DNA from: Crocodylus rhombifer
Taxonomy: Eukaryota; Chordata; Crocodylia; Crocodylidae
Assembly (NCBI GenBank): GCA_038503035.1
Contig: JAVSML010025224.1
Span: forward strand, 1-64,000
DNA: 64,000 nt
Direction: 5' to 3'
In this document: positions 20,590 to 30,611 of the stretch, in pieces
Layout: every line of letters begins with the position of its first letter
Position numbering within the stretch: position 1 is the stretch's first letter
The notes under the pieces: model-generated
What the model was told of the DNA's origin: nothing
Database searches by the model: none
Seen by the model: only the letters and a program-made list of their open reading frames with translations
Made by a program: the position numbers and the translations under genes

Positions 20590-21586
20590 TGTGAGGGGCT
20601 ACCTTTTCTTCAGCTGCCCACCTCACAGGGAGCCCCTGGAGAAGAGAAGAGTAAGCCGTCCACACTGCATCTCCGCCAGTCTCACCTGCCACGACTTGAT
20701 GGAAAGTTGGGGTTCACCCTTTTGTGGCGCGTGCAGTCCGGAAGTGGTACCTCGACTTCAGTAACTCTAGGGGGTCCTGAGGGCTCCTCCTCCCCTACAC
20801 CCTTGCCCGGTCCTCTGGGTGTGGCCACCCTCCCGGGCGGACCACCCTACAGGGCATTAGCCCTGCCAATGTTCGTAAAGGCAAAAGAAACCCAAAGTGC
20901 AAGTCCAACGTAAAATTCCTGGCTTAATGGCCTGGGGCCGGAGTTTACTTGACTCCTATGCTGCCCCTTTGCCGGGTCCGGGCTGGGGTCTCCTACCCTT
21001 AGGCCGGGGCTTCTGTCCACCCCTTAGCCTGCCCAAGAACCTCAGGCGGGGGGGTGGTTTCCTCCCGCCCGAGATGGCCCCTAGTTTCCAGTACTTACGG
21101 TACCCGGCTCCGGCCGGGTGCCGCTGACTCCTGCGGTGCTCGGGTGCTCGTCCCTCCACCGCCCATCAATCATGTCTCCCTGTCACGCTGGGTCCTACCT
21201 CTGCCCCAGTAGATCCTGCCTCGTTGCCAGGCGGCTTGCACCTGCCTCAGGGCGGATCCCCCGCCGCTGGTGGTTTTCCCGCTCACCTCCAGCTTCGCCG
21301 CCTTTGAACCCGCCACTCTCGGGTCCGCCGCTCATGTGTCCGGCTCCACCCCCTCTGGATCCGCCGCTCCCGGCTCTGCCACCTCTGGATCTGCCGCTCC
21401 TGGCTCCGCCGCCTCTGGATCTGCCGTGTTCCTTTTATTGGTCTGGGTAGGCCTCAACCCGGATGCGTCCGGGTTCCTGGAAGGGGAAGACCTCAGGGCC
21501 GGTTTTCCTGCCCGGACCCGGAAATCGGGCCCGTTTCCTCCGACCTCGGCATCGCCCCTGCCCCGCACGTCCTCAACCCCTTCACA
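20590..21586 (-). repeat. 5' LTR of gypsy element
   Basis: 997 bp matching 15340-16351 throughout, with scattered substitutions and a different minisatellite length (about 21290-21428). The sense start is TGTGAAGGGG and the end CCCCTCACA. Confidence 0.92.
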
Positions 21587-23627
21587 CTCCCCTAGCATCC
21601 TGATACGCTCTCTGGGCTGGGCTCTCGGCTCCAGCCTAGCCAGAGCAGGGGCAGGGGTCTGGCCAGAGAGAAGTTTAATTCCTCCCTCTCTATCCCACTG
21701 GCAGGACTCAAGGTAGGTCTGCTGGGCGTTCCACCCTCACTGCTGCAGCAATGGGGCACCATGGCCCCTGAAGCAGAGTGGGGCAAGGAGGTGAGTTAGT
21801 CTCCTTTCTACCCCCACTGACAGCTGGGTCTGCCCACTGCCACTGCTACGCTCACTCCCTGTGACAGAATAGGCCCTTGTTGTCCCTTCCACTGGACACT
21901 GAAGGGAGGAACCATAACCCCCAATGGGCCTTGTCTGGTCATGCCCCCGTCCCACCACTGCAGGAGGAGGGGACAGGGCCCTTTTGGGGGCAGCAGCCCC
22001 TGTCATAATATCAGGGAGTGCAAGCCCCTTCTCAGCCAGGGTACTGCAGCACTGGGGTCCAGAGTGGGCCAGAGTCCTGCAAGACCCCTGCAGTGCCACC
22101 ATGATCCACAGCAGCTCTGCCAGCCCTGCAGCATGGCGACTGCCGGGAAGAGGCTAGCACTTGGGTAAATGGAGATGGGGGCTGCTTCCCCTGTCACGGT
22201 GACTGCCCCCTTGCCACTCCAGCAGCCAGGCAGGGGCGGGGCCAGTGCCAGCAGGAGGGCCTCTTGAGGTGGGGACAGGGAGAGGGATTATTCCCTGTTC
22301 TGCCTCTGGGGCACTGCAGCTGGGTGTCCATGGCCCAGCAGCACCCCTGCTGGGAAGGGGATCATGTTCTCCAACATTATGACAGGGGCTGCCTCCCCCA
22401 AGGCCCTGCTCCCTCCTGCTGCAGCAGCGGTACGGAGGCACAGCCAGACAGGGCCCTTTGGGGGAGGGGCAGGGACAGGGTTTATTCCTCCTTCCTCTAG
22501 CGTCTGGCGGAGGAGACAGCACGGGTCTATTCTGCCACAGGTAGTGAGCGCAGTAGTGATGGTGGGCGGATCTGGCTGCCAGTGGGAGTCGAGGGGAGAC
22601 TAACTCTCCTCCTTGCCCCCCTCTGCCTCAGGGGCCCCTGCAGCTGTGAGGGGGGAGTGCCCAGCAGACCTGGCTAGGGTCCCTGCCAGTGGGACAGGGA
22701 GGAGGGGAATTAATTAAACCCCTCCCTGGCCAGCTCAGCCCAGCCTGGCCACACTCTCCAGCATAGATCCCTGTAGTTAAAGGTGTGCTCTAGTGCCCCC
22801 CAGCACATTTGCCTGCATTTTCTCAGTCCAGAAAGAATGTTTGTCCTGTTACAAATTGGTTCAACCCAGGCAGGTTAAATTAACCTGCAAAGATTGAATC
22901 AATTCAGGCTCCAGCTTTTTGAATGTCTGTCTCTAGCTTATGTGGCTTAAAGTTATGCCACTCAGGACATGTTTATCTCTGATCTATGTTACCCAGCTCA
23001 TGTTACACTAAGGTTTATACAAACTGGGCTACACCTTAGTGTAAACATCCATCCTACTTCTTTTCCCTCACCAGTCCAGATTGGGCTCACTGCCCCCTAC
23101 CCTTCCCAGGACCCCAGATCCCCACTCACTGTCCTGCTGCTCTCCTCACCTGCTGCTTACATGTGGCTTCCCTTGCTGTCTGTCCCTGGGGGAGCAAGCA
23201 GGGAAGGCTTAACCTACCTGCCCAGCCACCACTGCCACCCTTGTTGCTCTATGGGCCTGGCTCAGTCAGGTGAAAAGTAACCTGGTGGCAGCTACTGCAG
23301 GGGCTTGGCAGGCAGATTAATCCTTTCCTACCTGCTCCCCTGGAACAGACAGTGTGGCCAGCCACAATTAAGCAGAGGAGGAAGATCTGGGTGTGGGGTG
23401 GAGTACAGGGGAATCCTGAGGGGCAGGGGGGAGCCCTGGGGGCAACGGGAAGCAGGGAAGCCCTGGGAGCAGAGAACAGGAGGGGAAGCTTGAAATAGGT
23501 GTGGGGGATTCTTACTTTTCAGTCCTCCAGGCCCCTGCTAACCTAAATGTGTGACTGCTCCAGACTCGAGCTAGCACTAACACCCATCAACATCTGAGCT
23601 CACTGTGTAGTAGATAACAAGGCTTTA

Positions 23628-24634
23628 GGGCCTTGTTACACATTAATTTTAGGCAGTTCCTGGAGCTCTTAACCCCTGGATTGTCTGCACATCAACACCT
23701 GAAACTAGTTTTAAACACTCTTTAGGCAGCTTAAAGTTATGCCACTCCAGGGCAGATTTCTCTTTGATCTATCTTACTTAGCTCTTGTTCCATTAATATG
23801 TAGCCACTCCTCACCAATGACCAGCCACATAGCAGTCCTCCAGCATCCCAGGATGCAGTGTCCCCTTCCCCACCCTCCTGTTCTGTGTGGGCAAACTTTC
23901 CACCCCCTGAACTCTACTACACAGGGGACAGTTCTGGCACCAAGCCAACTCCCCCCTCCTGCCTCTAAGGCTGTGACCTTTACAGCCCTGTGGAAACTGC
24001 CTGCAGAGCACATGCTAGTTAGTCAGGTCACAGGGCATAGACAGGTCCAGGAGTGGGGTCTAGGAGGTGGGGGTTGTGAGGGGAAAGAAGGTGGGGAGCT
24101 GGATTGGGCCCCATGAGCTGGGGCTTCCTTCCCAGGGCAGGGGAAGTAGCTCTCCAGAAAGTGCCTTCCCTCACTGCTTCCACCTCCCAGCCACCCTGGG
24201 AAGCATGACCAGCACCCCCCATACTCCAATTCCAATTTATTAAAACATGAGACCTTCTTTAATTTAGTTTCTCTTTACTTCATTCTTCAGTAGCTGATTT
24301 CCTTCATTTCACCATGCTTCTCCCATCCTCATTTCCTTTCCACTTCTCATTTCATTACCTATCCCCATCCCATTAACTCTTCCAGCTTTATGTTCCTGCT
24401 GCCCACCCAACCCAGGGATTGAACCTGTCTTTGCTCAGCAGCCCTGTAGAGGCAACTCACAGCTGTAGCTCCTCAGTCAGGCCCCTGCTCGCCAGCCTGC
24501 TAGTGGCACATCACAGCTGTGCAGGTGGGAGACAGAAAAGGTGTTTAGCCTTAATAAGTGACTGTTCCAAATTCAAGCTAGCACTAACGTTGATCAACAG
24601 TCGAGCTGCTCAAAGTGGAACGTGTAACAAGGCC
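23628..24634. mobile_element. Outer TIR element, copy 2 (uninterrupted)
   Basis: Starts GGGCCTTGTTACACATT and ends AACGTGTAACAAGGCC, an inverted pair, flanked by TTA on both sides (23625-23627 and 24635-24637). At about 1 kb it has no convincing transposase. It is a non-autonomous element that abuts copy 1, and it supplies the empty-site sequence for the insertion in copy 1. Confidence 0.7.
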
Positions 24635-24637
24635 TTA

Positions 24638-26193
24638 AGAAAAATAATTCTGATGAAGGGAACATGGGTTCTAAAAGCAACAGAACTATTACTAAGATGG
24701 CTATGTAACATGGTTTTGTGCTTCACCGTAGCTAGTATGGCAGTCTGAGCATGAAGCCCCATGTAGGTTTTTGTATCATTGACGAGTCAGAACTGATATA
24801 ATTGTATTTCTTAGCAATTCAGTTTTTGTTACCTTTATGTAATGAAAGGTAAAGAATGTAAATGGTGCGGAATGAGCTGAAGCTTTCCCCATCATGATTA
24901 GTGATGTAAAAATTAGCCTATACCTGTGGTTCTTTCCTAAAAGGATGGGAATTAAATGATTATTTACAGCTGTATACCCAGTGATGCTGCCACCACCTAC
25001 CCTTGAGTGGGAACCTATTCTTGGACACTGTCCATGCAGACTTACAAGCTGGCCCACAAGAGCCATTCTGCATCTCCTTGTGTTTGCAGTGAAGGATCTG
25101 ATCCCTGACACCTGGGTCAGTATCCTGCCTCTGCCTCTGAAGTTCTGTGTGATCTTGGACAGGTTGTTTAGCCTCTGTAACTCATGTACTTATTTGTACA
25201 ATAAACATTTTCCCTTTGTTCACAGCATTGTTGAATAGTGGAATTAATAAATGGTTGTAAGGACTTTGAGATCTAAAGGGGATTTTTTTAGTACAATATT
25301 AGGAGTCTGTAATTACAGACACAAAAGAAAATATCATGGTGGGAAAGCAAGTCAGACTTGATTATTATATGTTTAATGGCTTAAAATCAGTACAGAAATA
25401 GAAAACAGGAGATTCACTAGCAAATAAATGAGAATCAAAGCATTGCACAGTAGTAAGGCAATTACTTTTTAAAGTAATGCACAATTCATAGGTAGGTCAG
25501 GAATAGTCAGGGATGTTGAGTAAAGGCTAGAGAAAACCAGATTAAAATGCTGTTCTTTTGGAAGAACCAACCTTATCCGGAGAAACCACAGCAAAAGAAG
25601 AAGAACTAGAAAGGTCTTTCATGGAAGTTGGTATATGGTGCTGCCTTTGTGACTGCTTTTAGGCTGCTGCACTTTCTTACTGAGTTCCTGCATTTTATGA
25701 AGCTGTGTAAGCCTTTCAACAGGGAGTAGTTAGTTTTGGCCTAATACCCCATATATAAGTAATTACAATTATTACAGTGTGCTGCTGTCACCTGAACGAC
25801 TATTCTTTCCCTATCCTGCTAGGATATTCTTTCTTTGTACTTCTCTAAATCAACTTGCTACTTTCTAAGTGTTAAGAAGAAACCCACCACATTTGACATA
25901 CCTCTTGCTGGACACTGATGCTTTATCGTTCATGTTTGTTGTTCTCTTAAGAGTTCAGCTTGCTTTAAGAAACTTGGCCCTGAAGTGGATTGGATTTTGA
26001 CATGCGTAGTTCTGTGGCCCAACTTAAAGACAAAGAGACCCGGTGTGTACTTCCCTCTGAATACTTAAAGGTAGTTTAGAGATCCAGAAGAAGGAGGTAT
26101 GTTGGTCCACCAATGTGCAGGAGGCAATCAGAACTGGTTAAAAGCTACATTTAAAGCTAGTGACCTAGAGTGCTTCTTCAGTAGGAAACTGGT
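24638..26193. other. Intergenic, no gene seen
   Basis: AT-rich sequence with no exon and no repeat end that I can define. Confidence 0.5.
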
Positions 26194-28570
26194 AGGCCTG
26201 TGCAAAGCGGCAAATATTCAATTCGGATTTGGTTTTGGCCAATATGGAGGGACAGTGATTCAATTCCATGATTCAAGTCACTGTCCCAATTCAATTCGGC
26301 TGAATCGGATTCAAATATTCAGTGCCCATTCAGTGATTCAGTCATAGACTATAATGGGGAATCACTAAAATACCTATAACTTTGTCATTTTTTGCAGATT
26401 TGGATGAAAACAGTAGGGATGGTTGGGCCTTCTGAGGGCATGAAGCCTGCCAAGTTTCAAGGCAATAGGTGTAGAGGTTTCTGTGAAAATGCCCCTCAAA
26501 GTGTTAAAAGCAAAACTCATATTACTTGTATGTGTTAAGGCAGAGTGGGATGAATGCAGCAGGGATGCTAGCCCCTTCTGATGGCATAAAGCCTGCCAAG
26601 GTTCAAAGAGATAGGTGCAGGCATTTCTGTGACACTGCACCTCAAACTGCTGAAAGCAAACCTCATATCATGTGCATGTGTTAAGTAGGCCTGTGCAAAG
26701 CGGCTAGTATTCACTTCGGATTTGGATTCAGCTGATTCAGGGGACAGTGACTTGATTCAGTGATTTGAATCAATGTCCTGAATTGATTCAGGTGAATCTG
26801 ATGTAGAGATTTGGCTGCTGCCTAATTGGCCGAATCTCCAAATTGGCCCCATCCCTTGTCTGTTCTCCTAGCCCCGTCAATGGCTGCCCCACCCAGCCCC
26901 AGCTCCCAGCTCTTTGAATAAAAAGCCCAGAGACACTGGTGAGGGAGGCAATTCCCGCTTCCCATGTACCTCAGCACTTCTACCTGTGCTGCTACATCCC
27001 TCTTCCGACCCCCCAGGCTGTCTCTCACCCTCTGCCACCTCCATTTCTGGCTTCTTTCCTATTCCTTCCATCCAGGAAGTGCACACACACCAATTGCAGG
27101 TGCTTCCTTAGCCTGATGAAGCGTTTTCAACCCAAAAGCTTGCTAAGATAGAATTCTCCAACTATTCAGCTGGTCTACTAAAAGATATCGGGTTGACCCA
27201 AAGGACCTTTCCTGCCATGTCCTTAGACCAAAACAGCTACAACCTGTGCCACTAGCACCTGTCCCCAGCTGACTGGAAGGAGGCAGGGCCCTGGGCACAT
27301 CTAAGTCCCAGGGCTGGGGCTGGCAGGGAGAGTCCTCTGACAGCTGCTGGAGAAGAAGCTCCTGCAGGAAAGGAAAGAAAGGCTCTGTGACAATTTGGTT
27401 GCCTGAGATGCTAGTGCTACTGTACTGCTTACCTGTTGTTATTTAAAGTGTTGGACCGGGCTTAGGCTGTAGGGAAGGAGGAGGCCTCATTGGGGCACAC
27501 TACCGTGCCATGCAGGGGCTCCAGCACCAGCGAGGGTGTAGCAACAGGGATGAAGAGAATAGAATATTCTCCAGCAATAGAAGGTACAGTGAGACCAAGA
27601 CTTCACTACAGGGATGATATCAATATACTATCTGCGAGGCATGGGGCACGGTATAAGGCATAGGGTGTCCCTTTGAGGCACCTACTTAAAGCAGGTCCCA
27701 GCAAGGGCTCCAAAAACCTACAGGGTTTAGTGGGGTCCATTAGGACCGTAACTGAGCTGAAACTTGAGGGCAGACTCCCTATCTACTATTGTTTCCAACA
27801 AGATGTGGCAGCAAGGGAGAAGAGAAGGCATTCACAGGGTGGAGCTGGCATGATCACAGGACCCTAGGGGTATCACGGCCATCTCTAGGGACCCTACTCC
27901 ATGACAAAGTGCAGTTTCCCAGAAAGCCCTGCACCTATCTCCTTAAAACTTGGCAGGTGTCATGCCTGCTGTTTTCACCCCACTGTGCCTTAACACACAC
28001 ACAAAATTACATGTCGTGAGTTTGGTTGTCAGCACTTTGAGGTGCAGATTCCCAGAAACCAGTGGCAATGTGTAGGCGGTGCACGGGGGGTGCACACACA
28101 TCCCCTGAGAGCAACTGGTGCACCTCCTTACAGACCATGCTCCCTGCTTAGGTGATGGGCGAGGGGCAGGCAAGAGCACCGGTGCCCCCGCTGTGGTCGC
28201 CAGCTGGGGAGTGGGAGCATTGGATGTAGTGTCGCAGCCACTTCCAGGAGCACTGCAGCTGCTTCCAGGATTGGCTGCCTCTGAGTCTGAGATTGGCCAC
28301 AGAGTGAACACCCCCCTCCCCTCTGGTTGCTTGGGCGGGGTGGTATGTGCCCCCCTGACTAAGATGCCAGTAGTTGTCCATGCCAGAAATCCCTGCACCT
28401 ATCTCCCTGAAACCTGGAAGGCTTCAAGGCCTCAGCAGGGGTTACCATGCCTGCTGTTTTCACCCTGCTGCACCTTAACACACACACAAAGTCACAAGTC
28501 ATGAGTTTTGCTTTCCAGCACCTTGAGGTGCAGTTTCCTTATGTAAATCACACTGGTGCCATAATTGTCC
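26194..28570. repeat. Nested non-autonomous hAT-like elements
   Basis: Two starts, TAGGCCTGTGCAAAGCGG at 26194 and again at about 26694, are each followed by ATTC/TTCGGATTTGG sequence typical of hAT ends. Internal phrases (CTTAACACACACACAAA; GAGTTTTGCTTTCCAGCA; TTGAGGTGCAG) repeat three to four times between 26490 and 28550 and match 52590-52830 of the hAT element on the right. The segment at 27430-27540 also matches 52490-52590. A MITE copy of the hairpin family lies at about 27095-27190. Right end not found. Confidence 0.6.
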
Positions 28571-29834
28571 CGGAAGCAGCCCATTACTGGTGGGCATAAT
28601 GGCTGTGAAGCTGTATGTGCTTCCCTCCCCCTGAGTTGTACCTTCTGTGCTACACTTTCTGGATAAGTATCAAATTCATAAATACACTTATTTATAGGGA
28701 GATGAAACTGCAGATATCTACTAGAATTGACATATACTTTGCTACTATCATTTTTAATCTATGTTCTAATTTAGGATCTGGTGCAGAGCTTCTCTCTGCT
28801 CAGACTATGAAGTGATTATCAAACTTGACAGTTTTGCAGAGGGCTGAACTTCTGCCATTATATGTCCTGTTTATGCTACTTCAGACTGAATCAACTTTAG
28901 CCACCCTGTGAGGGCTATAAAAAGATTTGCTCATTTCTATCAGTAAGCTACATAAGAACTCCAAGAGTTGCCCTAGGAACAATCAGAGGACTTTCCTAGG
29001 AAGGAAAAGACATAAAGTACTGTCTCTTTTCCTTTCTATTTTAATCTAGACCTCTTTCCACACAACCTCCTTTTACGATTAAAGAGAAAAAAATACACAT
29101 AGCAGCTTCAATTTACCCCTTATGTGATAATTGCTACTAAATCTGCTTCTGCTTTTGACCACTCCCCTCCCCTAAACTCAGGCAAGCATTTCTGACCATG
29201 GTTACACATTATACTTTAAGCTTCTCAAAAGTTGATTGGGGTTAGTGTTAGCTTGAGTGTGGAGCAGTCACACATTCAGGCAAGCAGGAGCCTTGAGGAC
29301 TGGAAGGTAAGAATCCCTCTCCCCCACTCCCATTTTGGTCTCCCCTCTGCCCTTGGGGCTCCCCATTTCTCCCCCCTGCCAGGGTTTCCCCTATCTTTTG
29401 GGTTTCCTCCCCTGCCCCCTCGCCCCAGACGCCAAATCCTACCACTTCTTCCTATTCAGTAATTCAAGATCCACTTATCTTTTCTTGTTGGTTAACTTCA
29501 AAACCTTGCTCAGGCTCTGATGATCTCTTACCACAACTACTGCAACCTCCTCCCCTTTAACCTTTCATAAACTCGTCTTGCTTCTCTTCACTCTTTCCCC
29601 ATTATTCTGCCCTATAACTGTTTCAATGTTCTGCCTAGGTCTAGGCCCTCCTTAAATCTGTCTGTTGTCTTTCTCTTACTACATTGATCCAATTTTAAGT
29701 TCTTTATCTCCCTCTTCAAAAAATCTGTGAAACTGTGGACCTGTTCAAGCATCTCTTGCTACTAAAATACCTTAGTGTTGTTTACCTGATAGTTTTAAAT
29801 CTGGAGGTTATTAGGTAAAATGCTACTGTTTATA
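28571..29834. other. Intergenic, one repeat fragment
   Basis: No gene seen. About 29205-29275 carries a reverse piece of the outer TIR element end (GGTTACACATTATACTTTAA; GTTAGTGTTAGCTTGAGTGT). Confidence 0.5.
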
Positions 29835-30150
29835 TTTGTTACGGCCCAGAGGAAAGGTGACAAACGTGGCCTGTGGGCTACCAGCAGGCCAAGGAATTTG
29901 GGGTTGTGGTTAGTGGTAAGTGGGACGTGCTGCAAAATCCAGGCTCCTGGCACCCCAGCACATGTGGCCCTTGTCAGCACAGCCTTTACTCACACCCATG
30001 CCATCATGGTCCTACTTCCCCTGCAGCCACTTGTGCCCGGTTGCCACCACGATGGTTGCTGCTGCTGGCCCTGTGGATCTGGCCCACAAAGGACCCCTGA
30101 AGTCTGTTTGTGACCCAGGGTACGGGGTAAGTTTGACACCCCTAGCCTAA
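29835..30150. repeat. hAT-like MITE
   Basis: Left end AGGAAAGGTGACAAACGTGG and right end GTAAGTTTGACACCCCTAGC are roughly inverted, with a GC-rich interior rich in TGTGGCCC phrases. Family assignment by end sequence only. Confidence 0.45.
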
Positions 30151-30293
30151 AGGACCCAACTGGAATCAGGGTTCCAGTATGAAATGAAAGGAGCCAGCTT
30201 TCAAACAGCTGTTCATGAAATATATAAAATAATGACTATGAAAGGGATGAATACAAAAAGGAAAGAAGTTTGCTATATCATAGTAATTACCTT

Positions 30294-30299
30294 TTTATT
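30294..30299 (-). terminator. Poly(A) signal of keratin gene B
   Basis: AATAAA on the minus strand, 313 bases past the stop codon of gene B. It is the first canonical signal that I find. Confidence 0.55.
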
Positions 30300-30611
30300 A
30301 AGAAATAAGGAGGTTTCAATCTGCTTTAGACACTGAGGTGGAACAGAAGGCAGAAAATGCACTGCAAGAGGCACATTGAAAGCCGAAGAATATGTTGACG
30401 TGGCAAGCAGTTCAGCACTTGCAAATGGATAGGACTGAGATATCTAAAGCCATCCAAAGGATTTTGATTCCTAATTGACCATTCAAGTCCCTGACACAGC
30501 TACAAAAAACTCAGCTTAGAGACTTGAGTCTACTGTAGTTTTCCTTTCACTAGCCCATAACATTGTCTTATTGCCTCATATTATTACTCCTTCTAGTGAA
30601 AATGTTCACAT

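Larger units (their letters stand above)
15340..21586 (-). mobile_element. Ty3/gypsy retrotransposon, Gmr1-like, nearly complete
   Basis: A 6247-bp element in minus orientation, flanked by the 5-bp duplication CTCCC (15335-15339 and 21587-21591). 5' LTR 20590-21586, 3' LTR 15340-16351. The tRNA-Gly primer site adjoins the 5' LTR and a polypurine tract adjoins the 3' LTR. The coding order is Gag, protease, integrase, RT, RNase H: integrase precedes RT, unlike ordinary Ty3/gypsy. Damage is light: two in-frame stops (20098-20100 TGA, 17641-17643 TAG) and one frameshift near 17300. The LTRs are still closely similar, so insertion is relatively young. No env is present. Confidence 0.93.
15114..22937. 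mobile_element. Middle Harbinger-like element, interrupted by the gypsy element
   Basis: TIRs: left GGCTAGGGACAGACATT near 15115, right AATGTCTGTCTCTAGC ending near 22937, each flanked by TTA. The uninterrupted copy at 23700-23745 (ACTCTTTAGGCAGCTTAAAG) shows the site before insertion. Without the gypsy element the remaining sequence is about 1.57 kb: 15114-15339 plus 21592-22937, the latter GC-rich with no convincing transposase. A degraded relative may lie at 35935-36200. Confidence 0.6.
15026..23624. mobile_element. Outer TIR element, copy 1, interrupted
   Basis: Left end AGACCTTGTTACACATTCAC (15026) and right end near 23610-23624 (GATAACAAGGCT, then TTA) are inverted copies of the ends of the neighbouring element at 23628-24634. 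The left arm runs to 15113 and resumes at 22938 with TTATGTGGCTTAAAG, so everything between is a later insertion. Inner left-arm phrases (CTCTTAACCCCTGGATTGTC; CCTGAAACTAGTTTTAA) recur at 23665-23715. TTA flanks and TIRs suggest a PIF/Harbinger-like non-autonomous element. Confidence 0.6.

Noticed and set aside
20560..20590. Possible tRNA-Gly gene
   Set aside because: Only the acceptor-side 3' end is present. It is the primer binding site of the gypsy element.
21924..22600. Several overlapping frames on both strands at 21.6-22.6 kb
   Set aside because: GC-rich interior of the middle mobile element; no splice sites, no family resemblance, frames on all phases.
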